In this document: piece by piece, positions 1-10,765 of the stretch
Position numbering within the stretch: the first letter of the stretch is position 1
Layout of the letters: each line of letters starts with the position of its first letter
Source of the DNA: Campylobacterales bacterium
Lineage (GTDB): Bacteria; Campylobacterota; Campylobacteria; Campylobacterales; Campylobacteraceae
Assembly (NCBI GenBank): GCA_014859645.1
Contig: JACUTV010000003.1
Location: 1-64,000 of the forward strand
DNA length: 64,000 bases
Direction of reading: 5' to 3'
Notes under the pieces: generated by a model
Databases searched by the model: none
Seen by the model: the letters and a program-made list of their open reading frames with translations, nothing else
What the model was told of the DNA's origin: nothing
Position numbers and translations under genes: made by a program

Positions 1-116
1 TTTTTGCGTTCTCGCTCGTCGTGGCGCGCTTGCATTTGGCGGTTAAACCCGCGCACTAAAAAAACGATAAACAAGGCAAACGCCCCCCACGCCACAATAT
101 CTACAATCTCTCTCAT
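1..116 (-). CDS. Partial small membrane protein, N-terminus MREIVDIVAWGAFALFIVFLVRGFNRQMQARHDERE, runs off window start
   Basis: Open frame on - strand with a hydrophobic segment; its ATG overlaps the TGA of the upstream gene. Confidence 0.5.
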   Translation of the reverse strand, partial: MREIVDIVAWGAFALFIVFLVRGFNRQMQARHDERERK

Positions 117-1507
117 TTTCGCTCCTCTAACATTAACTCTTTTTGACCGCCATACATCCCCACGCGCACCCGCTCTAATCGCACGTGCTCTCCCTCTTTA
201 GGAAGACGCTCTTTGTGCTTGGCATAGATTCGCATGGAGCCTTCTTTGCTCACCAAACGTCCTTGTTTCACCACGCCCTCAACCTCGCGCAACACATCTC
301 CCGCGCGTGCTTTTTCAAAGGCATTTTTGGGCAACATGTGGGCGTAAATATCCCCTTTTTGGGGCAAAATCTTCTCTACATGTAAGGCTACAATCTCACG
401 CATCCCCTGAAAGGTTTTTAGTGCATGCACCCACACGTCTACCACTTCGCCAAGTTCTAAAACAAAGCCTGGTTTGTATACATATATTCCACGCCCGTCC
501 TTGCCAAGCACCATGCCCTCATCGTGTACATACATCACCGTCATGCCCGTTAAAAGCAGACTTACGTTGCCCTCTTTGGCGTTAAAAAGCGCTTCACTCT
601 CCGCGGGTTTTGGCGCCAATTGGGGCGCAGTAGTGAGGGTGAGTTTTAAAGGAAAATGGTCTGAATATCCCTTCCCTACATGTACGCCTTTGCCTTTATT
701 GCGTCGCTCCCACCGAAGGGGTGAACCGTGCTTGGTGCTAAAGCGCGAAAAAACCTCAAAGCTACCCCTCTCAAGCACCAACCCTTCTCCTCTTAGCAAC
801 CCTTGTCCAAGGATGATGCGATCAAGCGCTTGTTTGTTACCAAAAAAATCATGACTCCACCGCTCTTTTTGGGTAAACCACGGGTCAAACCACCCTTCGC
901 GCACTTCCAAACGTCCCAAGGTTTGGCTCAGTACAGACTCAGGGCCCAGCGGGTCGTTAAAATCCCCAAGTAAAATGCTGTTTTCGCGCCCTTGTACAAA
1001 CGCTTTGAGTACGTTTGCGGCTTTAAGACGCTCTTCTTTGGGGTTGCGCAAGGAGGGCCAATGCACGTTGACAAGCTCCAAAACCTCGCCGTTTATATAT
1101 ACTTCTACCCACAACATCTCACGCCAACGTCCACCTTCAAGAGGAAGGGCGCGGGATTGGCCCAAGGGGTAGCGCGAAAGCACGCCCACGCCTGTAGCAC
1201 TATGGGAAGGTTTTGTAAACACAGAGTAAGGATACGAAAGGGCGTGCGCGAGGGCGTGCATTAAAGCTTCATTTTCCACTTCTTGAAGGGCTAAGATGTC
1301 CACATCAAGGGCGCGAATGACGCTCAAAGTGTTGTCAAACTTCTTTTTAGCCATGGCTTCATCCCAGCCAAATTTGCCAGGGATGTATTCTTCGTATTCG
1401 CTTCCTTGATGCGTGGCATCAAAGAGATTTTCCACATTGTAGGTGCCAAGGCTGACGCCAAAAAGTAAAACGCCGCACACGCACCAGACAAGAAAAAGTC
1501 GAATCAT
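113..1507 (-). CDS. Endonuclease/exonuclease/phosphatase family protein, secreted
   Basis: N-terminal signal-like segment; TYNVENLFD, LALQEVEN, LLGDFNDP and YSDHFPL motifs of the EEP family. Confidence 0.85.
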   Translation of the reverse strand: MIRLFLVWCVCGVLLFGVSLGTYNVENLFDATHQGSEYEEYIPGKFGWDEAMAKKKFDNTLSVIRALDVDILALQEVENEALMHALAHALSYPYSVFTKPSHSATGVGVLSRYPLGQSRALPLEGGRWREMLWVEVYINGEVLELVNVHWPSLRNPKEERLKAANVLKAFVQGRENSILLGDFNDPLGPESVLSQTLGRLEVREGWFDPWFTQKERWSHDFFGNKQALDRIILGQGLLRGEGLVLERGSFEVFSRFSTKHGSPLRWERRNKGKGVHVGKGYSDHFPLKLTLTTAPQLAPKPAESEALFNAKEGNVSLLLTGMTVMYVHDEGMVLGKDGRGIYVYKPGFVLELGEVVDVWVHALKTFQGMREIVALHVEKILPQKGDIYAHMLPKNAFEKARAGDVLREVEGVVKQGRLVSKEGSMRIYAKHKERLPKEGEHVRLERVRVGMYGGQKELMLEERK

Positions 1508-2145
1508 GCGTCACTTATCATGGGTTTAAAGCTCATAGAATCGTCGTCGTAGTACTCCAATTCCCCTGTTTTGATTTTATAATACCATCCACGAAGGCTC
1601 AATGTCCCCTCTTCCACACGACGGGCAACTTCGGGATACGTGAGCAAGCTAGAAAGCTGAAACACCACCGAAATACGCTCGGTCATTTCCAGTTTTTTCT
1701 TGAGCGATTCCCCATCTTTAATGGTCTCTTCTACGTAATCCCTCGCTTGCTTGCCAAGTTCTAGCCATTTCTTTACATGTATGAGCGCGGGGTCGTTGAT
1801 TTCGCGGTATACCCCATCAATCGCTCCACAGTGAGAGTGTCCACACACGATAATATCGCTCACGTTTAGCACGGAGACTGCGTACTCAACCCCCGCAGCC
1901 GTTCCGTGAAAGTCATTGTCTGGAGAAAAAGGGGGTACCATGTTGCCAATATTGCGCAAGACAAACAGCTCACCTGGGTCTGAGTTGGTAATGAGTGCGG
2001 GGTCGACACGTGAATCACTACACCCGATAAAAAGCACCTTAGGCCGTTGCCCTTCTTTGACAAGGTCAATAAAACGATTTTTGTATTTTTTAAACTGTTT
2101 ATCACGAAACGCGCCATAGCCAGCAATGAGATCATGAATATCCAT
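1504..2145 (-). CDS. Beta-class carbonic anhydrase
   Basis: CSDSRVDP and CGHSHCGA motifs; start trimmed to MDIHDLIAG, preceded by an AGGAG SD. Confidence 0.93.
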   Translation of the reverse strand: MDIHDLIAGYGAFRDKQFKKYKNRFIDLVKEGQRPKVLFIGCSDSRVDPALITNSDPGELFVLRNIGNMVPPFSPDNDFHGTAAGVEYAVSVLNVSDIIVCGHSHCGAIDGVYREINDPALIHVKKWLELGKQARDYVEETIKDGESLKKKLEMTERISVVFQLSSLLTYPEVARRVEEGTLSLRGWYYKIKTGELEYYDDDSMSFKPMISDA

Positions 2146-2250
2146 GAAGGGGCTCCTCTTTTGGATTTTTGGGGGCTCATTATAGCGATTTTTTAGTCTA
2201 TTTTGATACAATGTTAACTTTCCCAAAACCTTGACAAGGATGACTCACTC

Positions 2251-4494
2251 GTGAAACGCTTACGCCTTTTGAGTAGTATTGCACTTCTTTACTGTCTCTT
2301 GCAAGGTATGGCGAGCTACTTTTTATACGAACGCTACACTCACGATGTGCACACCCAAGCAGATCTGAGTAAATCACAATTTATCACTGCGTACCATTCC
2401 AGTCTCAACACCTTTCGCCTTCTTCCTTTAAATGTTTTCGAGGGTATGATTTACTTTCGCGACTTTACGGCCATGGTGGCAAGCGCTCCTTCTGCTTCCC
2501 TTGAGACCAAAGAACACTTACGCAAACAAATCTTTCAAACCTTAAAACCCATTTTTGAATCCTACCTCAAACCCCACGGGTTTAGCCAACTCCAACTCCA
2601 CCTTAAGGACGGAGAACGGTTTGTGCAACTCTTTGACCCACTCACCTACGGAGACAATCTCTTGCACCTGCTGCCCATAAAAAGCCTCTACGACACCCCT
2701 CGCTCTTCCGAGGGACTCAATGGCGCTTCTGGGGAGTACCATTACTTTTTTCCTCTTTACTTTGACCATGTGTTTGTAGGTTACATTGAGATGAGTCTTC
2801 CCTTTGAAACCCTGATGCAAACCGTCGCCCCACTCCTTAAAAACCACCACCAAACCCTTCTTTTAAGGGAATCTGGCGACCTTAACGCTACCCTTGAAGC
2901 CTTTGCGCGCACGCTGCCTGAAGCTATTAACGCAGATATTTTGATTGACCATTACAATAGCGATACAGCCGTTTCCATCATCACCAACGCACACCTTTTG
3001 CTTACCCTTTCCTTGCTTGACGTGGATGGCTCTATCTCGGGCGAATTGCTGAGCGTACAACACAATGCCTCCATCGCTACGCTCTATAAGCGCATGGTGC
3101 AAGACACCCTCTTTTTTGCACTTTTACTCGTTGTAACCCTCATCATGCTTGCCTTATACCAAAAACAAAAAAACCTCTCAAACGCCCTTTCTCACCACGA
3201 TGAAGAACTCGAAGAAACCGTTATGGAGCGTACCGATGCCCTTGTAAAACACAACTCGTTTATGCGCTCTTTGTTTCAAACCATTCCTTTGCCTGCCTTT
3301 TTAAACGACAAGGAAGGGCGGTTTGTGGAGTGCAATGAAGCCTTTACAAAGCTGTTTAAAACCTCGCAAGAAAACATCATTGGTGCTTTTTTTGAAGACG
3401 TTATGGAAAATGTTACCGCAGAAGAAGCTCGCAAAGCCAATGCCTACGTCTTAAAAATCCAAAACCCCTTTGCTTATGAGCACCAAATGAGCATTCAAGG
3501 GGAATTGCGGGACTTTGTGATTCACAAAAACGTCCTTAAAGAAAATGGGAATGTGATTGGCGTGGTCGGCATCATGCAAGAAATCACCGAACGCAAAAAC
3601 CACCAACTCAAACTCGAACGCGCGCTCGAAGACAACCATAAGCAAAAACAACAACTCACCCTAGACCATGGCATCATCAACCGTTATGCCATTTACGTCA
3701 AGCTTGATACGGTAGGGGTTATCACCGAAGCCAGTGAAGCCATGGCCCATGTGAGCGGGTTTAGTAAAAGTGAGCTGGTCGGCAAAGGATGGTACAACTT
3801 TTGCCTAGAAGAAAAAGCACGCTTGGATGAACTTAAAGAGCGCATGCGCACGAAAGTGGAATGGGAAGGCAAGCTTTCCTTTAAGCGAAAAGACGGCAAC
3901 ACGTACTGGCTTCACTGCTCACTCATCGCTCAATTTACGCCAGAAGGCACCAAAACAGGCTACTTGGTGTTTGCTAAAGATATCAGTAATGAAGTGCGCA
4001 TTAAAGGGCTCATCTACTTAGACGAGTTGACCCAAATTTATAACCGCAAAAAACTCAATGAAACCCTCATCAACGCTCTCAATATTGCCCAACGCTACCC
4101 TGAAGAACAAAGTGCGTTTATTTTGTTTGACATTGATGATTTCAAAGCGGTCAACGACATCCACGGTCACTTGGTAGGGGATTCTATCTTGCAAGAACTC
4201 AGCGCGTTAGTGGGAAAAAACTTGCGCGATGTGGACACCTTTGCCCGTTGGGGTGGAGAAGAGTTTGCCGTTCTTGCCCCAAAAACAACCCTTGAGAGTG
4301 CGTTAAAGATTACCGAAAAGCTTCGCCAGCTCATCAGTTCGCACCATTTTAAAAAGGTAGAGCACCTTACATGTAGCTTTGGCATCACCGAAATCAAACC
4401 CACCGACACCCAAGATGACTTGCTAAAACGCGCCGATGAAGCCCTTTATTCTTCTAAAAGTAAAGGGAAAAATCGTATCGAATTCTTAGGCTAA
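2251..4494 (+). CDS. PAS domain diguanylate cyclase
   Basis: N-terminal TM/sensor region, PAS domains, C-terminal RWGGEEFAVL (GGDEF signature); GTG start. Confidence 0.9.
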   Translation: MKRLRLLSSIALLYCLLQGMASYFLYERYTHDVHTQADLSKSQFITAYHSSLNTFRLLPLNVFEGMIYFRDFTAMVASAPSASLETKEHLRKQIFQTLKPIFESYLKPHGFSQLQLHLKDGERFVQLFDPLTYGDNLLHLLPIKSLYDTPRSSEGLNGASGEYHYFFPLYFDHVFVGYIEMSLPFETLMQTVAPLLKNHHQTLLLRESGDLNATLEAFARTLPEAINADILIDHYNSDTAVSIITNAHLLLTLSLLDVDGSISGELLSVQHNASIATLYKRMVQDTLFFALLLVVTLIMLALYQKQKNLSNALSHHDEELEETVMERTDALVKHNSFMRSLFQTIPLPAFLNDKEGRFVECNEAFTKLFKTSQENIIGAFFEDVMENVTAEEARKANAYVLKIQNPFAYEHQMSIQGELRDFVIHKNVLKENGNVIGVVGIMQEITERKNHQLKLERALEDNHKQKQQLTLDHGIINRYAIYVKLDTVGVITEASEAMAHVSGFSKSELVGKGWYNFCLEEKARLDELKERMRTKVEWEGKLSFKRKDGNTYWLHCSLIAQFTPEGTKTGYLVFAKDISNEVRIKGLIYLDELTQIYNRKKLNETLINALNIAQRYPEEQSAFILFDIDDFKAVNDIHGHLVGDSILQELSALVGKNLRDVDTFARWGGEEFAVLAPKTTLESALKITEKLRQLISSHHFKKVEHLTCSFGITEIKPTDTQDDLLKRADEALYSSKSKGKNRIEFLG

Positions 4495-5628
4495 CCCACG
4501 CGCGCACAACGCCGCAGACGCAAAAGCCCATTGCAGATTATAGCCCCCCAGTTTTCCCGTGACATCCAACACTTCCCCTAAAAAATAGAGTCCCTCACAC
4601 AGGTTGCTCTCTAGGGTATAAGGGTTTACCTCCTCCACACACACGCCCCCTTTTGTGGCTTCGGCCTTGGTGTACCCCACGGTGCCAGCAGGCGCAAAAG
4701 TGTAGTGATGCATGGTTTCTAAACGGGCGAGTTCTTCTTTAGAAAAAGTACACACAGGCTTATCTTCAAGGCCCAAGGTTTCCAAAAAGGCTTTGACAAA
4801 CCGCTTGGGCAAAGGGATGAGGGAACTGGGTTGTTTTTTAGGATGGCGCGCCATCAACGATGCCACGGAGTGTTCGGGCAAAAAATCCATCACCACGCTT
4901 CCTTTATGCCAAAACAACGACACGTCCATGACCACGGGACCGCTGATGCCTTTGTGGGAAAAAAGCAATTCCCCTTCGCACACACGCCCTTTACATGTAA
5001 CGCGCACGGGAAAGGAGATGCCGCTAAGGCTCTTCATCCAAAACTGTTCTTTTTGTACCGTGAGGCCCACAAGAGCGGGAAAAGAAGGAACGAGCGTGTG
5101 TCCAAAGGTTTGCGCGACGCGGTACCCCACATCCGACGCCCCAATCACAGGCCAACTCAGCCCCCCGCTTGCCACAATCAACCGCTTACATGTAAGGCGT
5201 GTTTTGTCCGTTTGCACCACAAAACCCTCTGCCTGTTTTTCCACGTCCACACAGCGGTGCGTTAGGTAAAAAGTACAATGCGCGGTGCGTTTTTCAAGTA
5301 CCTTGACCACGTCTTTGGCACTGTGTTTACCAAAGAGCTTGCCACGGTCGCGCTCTTCTAGGGCAACCTCTTGGAAAAAGGCCAAGGTTTCGTTGGGGGT
5401 AAACCCTTCTAAACTAGGCGTAATGAATTCAGGGTTTGCAAGGTAATCTTGGGGAGAAACGTGGCGGTTGGTGAGGTTGCATTTGCCGCCGCCGCTGACT
5501 AAGATTTTCATCCCAATCTTGGCATTGGCTTCCACAAAAGCGACGTGGATGTGCTTAGGCAAAAGCGCCCCTGCCATCAACCCCGAAGCACCCGCTCCTA
5601 GAATGATGATGTCAAAAGAAGGGCTCAC
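4486..5628 (-). CDS. NAD(P)/FAD-dependent oxidoreductase, HI0933/BaiN-like flavoprotein
   Basis: IIILGAGASGLMAG, VSGGGKCNLTN and GGYNLQWAFASA motifs. Confidence 0.88.
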   Translation of the reverse strand: MSPSFDIIILGAGASGLMAGALLPKHIHVAFVEANAKIGMKILVSGGGKCNLTNRHVSPQDYLANPEFITPSLEGFTPNETLAFFQEVALEERDRGKLFGKHSAKDVVKVLEKRTAHCTFYLTHRCVDVEKQAEGFVVQTDKTRLTCKRLIVASGGLSWPVIGASDVGYRVAQTFGHTLVPSFPALVGLTVQKEQFWMKSLSGISFPVRVTCKGRVCEGELLFSHKGISGPVVMDVSLFWHKGSVVMDFLPEHSVASLMARHPKKQPSSLIPLPKRFVKAFLETLGLEDKPVCTFSKEELARLETMHHYTFAPAGTVGYTKAEATKGGVCVEEVNPYTLESNLCEGLYFLGEVLDVTGKLGGYNLQWAFASAALCARGLA

Positions 5629-6095
5629 AACGCAGCAAACGCCTCGTAATTTTGACGGATGGCTTCGTAAAGCACAATCCCCGCACTGGTGGCTTGGTTG
5701 AGGCTACGCCCTTGTTTTCCCATGGGAATGGTCACGGCATTTTCAAAGCGCCGTTGCATGAGCTCTTGGGGGAGCCCCGTGGATTCGCCGCCAAAAAAGA
5801 GGTAATCTCCGGGGTGGTAGCGGGCGTCAAAGTAGAGCTGTTTGGTTTTAGTAGTGGCGAAAAAAAAGCGGGATTCATGGGCCCCATGGGCTTCTAAAAA
5901 AGCGTCTAAATTTTCCCATACATGTAAGTCCAACAAATGCCAATAATCCAGTCCCGCCCGACGCACCGCTTTTTCACTCAAATCAAACATAGTAGGCTTG
6001 ATGATGTGAAGCGCGCAATCTGTGTTGACACACATGCGCCCGATGCTTCCCGTGTTTTGGGGGATTTGAGGGTGGACAAGTACGAGGTTGAACAT
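5625..6095 (-). CDS. trmL: tRNA (cytidine(34)-2'-O)-methyltransferase
   Basis: SPOUT family: LVHPQIPQNTGSIGRMC, FGGESTGLP, IPMGKQGRSLN. Confidence 0.9.
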   Translation of the reverse strand: MFNLVLVHPQIPQNTGSIGRMCVNTDCALHIIKPTMFDLSEKAVRRAGLDYWHLLDLHVWENLDAFLEAHGAHESRFFFATTKTKQLYFDARYHPGDYLFFGGESTGLPQELMQRRFENAVTIPMGKQGRSLNQATSAGIVLYEAIRQNYEAFAAL

Positions 6096-6929
6096 TAAAA
6101 AATAATCGTTTTGTTTTCGTGCACAAAAATGCGGTCTTCTAAAGCCAAGTCAAGGGCGTTAGAGAGCACCACTTTTTCTACATTTCGTCCTGCCCGTTGC
6201 ATCTGTTTCCAGCTCATCTCATGGCTCACATGAATCACGTCTTGGGCGATAATCGGCCCTTCATCGAGGTTGTCATTGACAAAATGCGCCGTCGCGCCGA
6301 TGATTTTTACACCCCGTTCGTGGGCTTGTTTGTAAGGGTTTGCCCCAATAAACGCAGGTAAAAAAGAGTGGTGAATGTTGATGGTTTTTTTCGTGAAATG
6401 GCGCACAAAAGAAGGAGAGAGAATACGCATGTATTTGGCCAACACCAAAAAATCAACTTCATAATCCCCAAGCACTTCAAGCACCCGCGCTTCGTGTTCT
6501 TCGCGCTCCAATCCGGCGTGGGAAACGTAGTGATAGGGGATGTCAAACTTTTGTGCCAACGGGCGCAAATCATCGTAATTTGAAACAATGGCTAAGATGT
6601 TAGCATTGAGGTCGTTGCTGTCGTGTTTGAGCAAAATATCCCCCAAACAATGGCTCTCTTTAGTCCCCATGAGCACAATGTTTTTCTTGCGCTCTTCGCT
6701 ACAGTAAATGGTCGCGTCACTGGGAAGCATTGCTCCAAGGGTGCCTTGAAACGCCCCCATGTCTGCCTCGCCACCCAAAACGGCGCGCATGAAAAAACGT
6801 CCCCGTTCGGGGTCTACAAACTCATCATTTTTGACAATGTTTAGCTGGTATTTAAACACCACATCGGCGATGCGGTAAATCAGCCCTTTTTCGTCTTTGC
6901 AATCAATTTTTAAAACATACTGTCCCATA
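6095..6929 (-). CDS. purU: Formyltetrahydrofolate deformylase
   Basis: N-terminal ACT domain; INIHHSFLPAFIGANPYKQAHERGVKIIGATAHFV. Confidence 0.93.
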
Positions 6930-7055
6930 GGTACTCCAAAGTAAAAAAGGGACATTTTACCAAAACTGTGCTTAGGCGTTGCATATCAGCTATTTTTGAA
7001 GCACTTACCAAGAACTCTGCGCTATAATTGACGTTAAAATTGCAAAAGGAATCCC

Positions 7056-7655
7056 ATGAAAATCATCTACATTTATGGTGCCACAGGCCACGGCCTCGTG
7101 CTTGCCGACATTGCCCAAGCATGCGGGTACGACCAGATTGTTCAAATTGACGACAACGAGGCAGGCCACCCCACTCTTGATTCTATCTCTAGCGACCAAA
7201 AGATTCCCATCGCCCTAGGGGTTGCTAGTAACCATACCCGCAAAGCGCTTTTTACAAAACTCGTGGCCCAAGGCTTTGAAATTGCCACGCTCATTCACCC
7301 TAGCGCTGTCATCTCTCCTAGTGCCATCATCGGCCAAGGCACAGTGGTCATGCCCCATGTAGTTGTCAACGCCCAAACGCACATCGGAAATGGCGTGATT
7401 TTGAACTCGGGGGCTATTGTGGAGCATGAGAGCCGTGTGGGAGATTTTACGCACATCTCTCCGGGTGTTTCCATCGCGCGCAAAGTGGTTGTGGAAGATT
7501 TGGTACATGTAGGCATTGGCTCGTGTGTTATTCAAAATATTCACATCGGGAGAGAGTGCGCCATCGGGGCGGGGTCTGTGGTGATTTCCAACATCGACCC
7601 CAACACGGTAGCCTTTGGCGTGCCGTGCAAAATGCAAAAACCTAAAAGCTTCTAA
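7056..7655 (+). CDS. PglD/NeuD-like acetyltransferase with left-handed beta-helix
   Basis: YGATGHGLVLADI N-terminal Rossmann-like motif, hexapeptide repeats. Confidence 0.8.
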   Translation: MKIIYIYGATGHGLVLADIAQACGYDQIVQIDDNEAGHPTLDSISSDQKIPIALGVASNHTRKALFTKLVAQGFEIATLIHPSAVISPSAIIGQGTVVMPHVVVNAQTHIGNGVILNSGAIVEHESRVGDFTHISPGVSIARKVVVEDLVHVGIGSCVIQNIHIGRECAIGAGSVVISNIDPNTVAFGVPCKMQKPKSF

Positions 7656-7658
7656 TCC

Positions 7659-9326
7659 TTACGCGGCACTGGGTTTGTACCCAACGCGGAACCCACCCCA
7701 GTGCCGTCCTGCCACATAGATAGGCACGGAAATATCGTGCATAATCACTCCATCTTCCCTGCGGTACGTTTGCAATAAAACAGGTTTTTCATGGGTCGCC
7801 CCACGCACGCCTCGGTCTGTAAAAATACGTTTTGTTCGGTTGCCAAAAAGGTCTTTTTCATACACTCCCGTGAGTGGCGCACGGGCATTGTGGGTGGGGA
7901 TGTAGCCTGATTTGTGCATAGACACCGCGTAGAGAACATTGTCCCTATTTTCCTGCATAATCGCATCAATGATAGCAGGATGTGTTTGGTCAGTGAAGCT
8001 ATCATAGCGGGTGGTAAATTTTTGAGGATTCGTGTTAGGGATGGGCTTGAACGCCGTATCAAATACATCTTCTACCCTTAGCTTTCCCGCGCGAATAGCC
8101 TCTTCAAAAGCTGTTTCCACCGCCTTTTTAGCCCCTTGGCACAAGCCAAACATTTTCTCATGGTATGCATCCATCGCAAAAGCGCTGAGGCTCTCATGGG
8201 CCACTTCAGCCCCCGCGATAATCGCTTCGGTTTGGCCTGAAATCTCGCGCATTTCCTTGGTGCCAGATTCGAGTTGTTCACTGATTTTGGAAATAGCATC
8301 GCGGATAGTGAGCAATTGGTCGCTGTTGTAGTCCGAACTTTGGGCGATGGCGTCGATTTGCTCTTCTATCTTTTGTGCATTGGCGATAAACTGCCCGATC
8401 TCTTCGCCCACATGGGCAACCTTTTCACTGGCTTTTTCGATGGCACTGCGTAAGGTTTCCATGCTGGCAAATACCTCGTTGGTGTCTTGTTGGATTTGCT
8501 TGACGATGATGGTCACTTCGCCCGTGGACTTGGACGTGCGCTCTGCAAGGTTGCGTACTTCTTCAGCGACCACGGCAAACCCACGCCCGTGCTCACCCGC
8601 GCGCGCCGCTTCGATGGCGGCGTTGAGGGCCAAGAGATTGGTCTGGTCCGCAATGTCATCAATCACCGTCGTTACGTTGTGGATGGTGATAGATTTTTCC
8701 CTTAGGGCACTGACTTTTGTGGAAGATTCGGTGGTTTGAAGGTTAATACTTTCCATGCTTTGGATAATCTCACGAAGTTCACCCATGCTTTTTTCGCTCT
8801 CAGACATGGAAAGTTTGGCAAAAGAGGAGGCTTCTTGAGAACTGGTGCTTACTTTGTTGACGTGTTCAAAAATATTTTGCGCCGAAGCAGAAATCTCCAA
8901 AATCGACGCCGCTTTTTCTTCCAATTTTTTTGACATGGTGTCGATAGAAAACATCAACTGTGCGGTAGCGATGGAGTTTTTCCCCGCACTTTGAGAGTAG
9001 TTTTCACTCAAACGCGTCAAAATGCCAAGGAGGCCGTATACCCTGCCAAAAAGTGTTTTGAGCCATGGTTTTTGCGTTTCAGTAAACAAGCGCTTGGTCG
9101 CTTCGCGCTCTTCTTTGTGGCGCGCGTCAAGGGATTCGAGGAGTTCAAGGGATTTTGCCAAGGGGGAAACCATCGTCCCGTAGACATACATTCCCCAAAG
9201 TAATGCCAAACCAAGGGAAATCCCACCGATTATAACTGGGCTTTGGACAACCCAAGAAAGCGCAAATACCCCCACAAATAAGAGTCCAAAAAGTAACGCT
9301 GTGTTTCGAAACTGATGTTGTAACAT
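7659..9326 (-). CDS. Methyl-accepting chemotaxis protein
   Basis: [42 protein letters not shown] signalling hairpin; two N-terminal TMs. Confidence 0.95.
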   Translation of the reverse strand: MLQHQFRNTALLFGLLFVGVFALSWVVQSPVIIGGISLGLALLWGMYVYGTMVSPLAKSLELLESLDARHKEEREATKRLFTETQKPWLKTLFGRVYGLLGILTRLSENYSQSAGKNSIATAQLMFSIDTMSKKLEEKAASILEISASAQNIFEHVNKVSTSSQEASSFAKLSMSESEKSMGELREIIQSMESINLQTTESSTKVSALREKSITIHNVTTVIDDIADQTNLLALNAAIEAARAGEHGRGFAVVAEEVRNLAERTSKSTGEVTIIVKQIQQDTNEVFASMETLRSAIEKASEKVAHVGEEIGQFIANAQKIEEQIDAIAQSSDYNSDQLLTIRDAISKISEQLESGTKEMREISGQTEAIIAGAEVAHESLSAFAMDAYHEKMFGLCQGAKKAVETAFEEAIRAGKLRVEDVFDTAFKPIPNTNPQKFTTRYDSFTDQTHPAIIDAIMQENRDNVLYAVSMHKSGYIPTHNARAPLTGVYEKDLFGNRTKRIFTDRGVRGATHEKPVLLQTYRREDGVIMHDISVPIYVAGRHWGGFRVGYKPSAA

Positions 9327-9435
9327 CCTTTTTACCTTTAGTATGAAATCTTATTAGGATACATTAACCCTTATGAAAAAAGCATGGCAATCCTTGTTTT
9401 TACACCACCTCTTTAGCAAAACGGGAAGTTTCGTA

Positions 9436-9837
9436 TCAGGCCGCTTTTTTCATGCGCCCACTTATCTCTTCTTCAATCACCGAAGGGCTGTATTTGGTCG
9501 CCACAATACGAAAGACAAACAACGCAGCGATGATGCCAAGCACTGAAACGATCTTCCCCATGTCAAATTTATCATTGACAATGAGCATAATGTCACGGAT
9601 GAAAAACACGATAGTCGAGTCAATCATCAAGCGCAGTTTAATACGGTTGCCTTCGTTAAACAAAAATCCAATCAACATGTGCACAAGTTCAAGGATGATG
9701 ATAAACTCCAACAATGCCACTGCTAGGGTTGAAAAAGAATCCACCGCCGAAAAATCTTTGACCAACACAAACAAAAGGAGTGTTATGCCAAATTTAATGT
9801 ACTCGGGGGCTTTTTGGAGGCTTAGGTAGTGGTTCAC
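9436..9837 (-). CDS. PsiE family (phosphate-starvation-inducible) membrane protein
   Basis: Four hydrophobic segments and overall resemblance to the PsiE family. Confidence 0.7.
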   Translation of the reverse strand: MNHYLSLQKAPEYIKFGITLLLFVLVKDFSAVDSFSTLAVALLEFIIILELVHMLIGFLFNEGNRIKLRLMIDSTIVFFIRDIMLIVNDKFDMGKIVSVLGIIAALFVFRIVATKYSPSVIEEEISGRMKKAA

Positions 9838-9898
9838 ATTGTTTCCTTCTTGTTAATTTTTCGGCATTATACTGTGTTTTTAGACGCTTTTTGGACAC

Positions 9899-10015
9899 GT
9901 GGTTTTTTTGAATCGCCCGCAAGAGAGACTTTATCTGAGTGGGTCAAAGCATTGGCTTTGGGGCACACCCATTGTGGATAAGTATGTCCTTAATAGGGTG
10001 ATTCAAAAAGCCTAG
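9899..10015 (+). other. Possible 38-aa small ORF or gene remnant bounded by near-perfect inverted repeats
   Basis: GTG-initiated frame VVFLNRPQERLYLSGSKHWLWGTPIVDKYVLNRVIQKA*; TTTTTGAATCGCCC (9905-9918) vs GGGTGATTCAAAAA (9996-10009). Confidence 0.25.
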
Positions 10016-10045
10016 CACACCATTTTTCCTTACATGTAAAGGTTT

Positions 10046-10765
10046 TTGAAAGGAGTTATCATGATCGCCATACGTCCCGCGTCTTCTTTGTTTACTTCCC
10101 ACCAAGGGTGGCTAACTAGCCGTTTTCATTTTTCTTTTGCCCAGTATCACAACCCTAAAAACATCCGTTTTGGCGTCTTGCGCGTGCTAAATGATGACAT
10201 CATCGCGCCCCAAAGCGGGTTTGGCACCCATCCACACCAAGACATGGAAATCATCACCTACGTCACCCAAGGCGAACTCACCCATCAAGATTCCCTCGGC
10301 AACGCAGAAACCTTGAGCCGTGGCGACATGCAGTACATCAGTGCAGGAAACGGGGTCGAACACTCCGAGCATAACCGCCACCCCACCACGCCCTTGCGCT
10401 TACTTCAACTGTGGATTTTACCACCTGAAAAAGGACTGCCAACCCTTTATGGTTCACGGCGTTTTTCCAAAGAAGCGCGCCACAACACGCTCTTGCCATT
10501 AGTTTCAGGAACGGAAGATGGCGCAGTGAAACTGTACCAAGATGCTTCCTTTTGGGTGAGTGAACTAGACGCAAACGCCGCCCTTGAGATTCCCATCGCC
10601 CCAAACCGTCAGCTTTATTTTGTGCAAATCGAAGGGAGTGCGCTGTTAAACGACACGCCCGTTGAAGCGGGAGATGGGGTTGAAATCACCTTTGAAAAAA
10701 CCTTACATGTAAAGGCCACAACCCCTGCGCATTTTTTGTTTGTCGAGATGGCACAAGGGGTTTAA
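10046..10765 (+). CDS. Pirin family protein
   Basis: FGTHPHQDMEIITYV and GNGVEHSEHN cupin motifs. Confidence 0.92.
   Translation: MKGVIMIAIRPASSLFTSHQGWLTSRFHFSFAQYHNPKNIRFGVLRVLNDDIIAPQSGFGTHPHQDMEIITYVTQGELTHQDSLGNAETLSRGDMQYISAGNGVEHSEHNRHPTTPLRLLQLWILPPEKGLPTLYGSRRFSKEARHNTLLPLVSGTEDGAVKLYQDASFWVSELDANAALEIPIAPNRQLYFVQIEGSALLNDTPVEAGDGVEITFEKTLHVKATTPAHFLFVEMAQGV

Noticed and set aside
4-201. ORF on + strand at window start
   Set aside because: Antisense to the EEP gene 3' end and a partial membrane-protein ORF; no family features.
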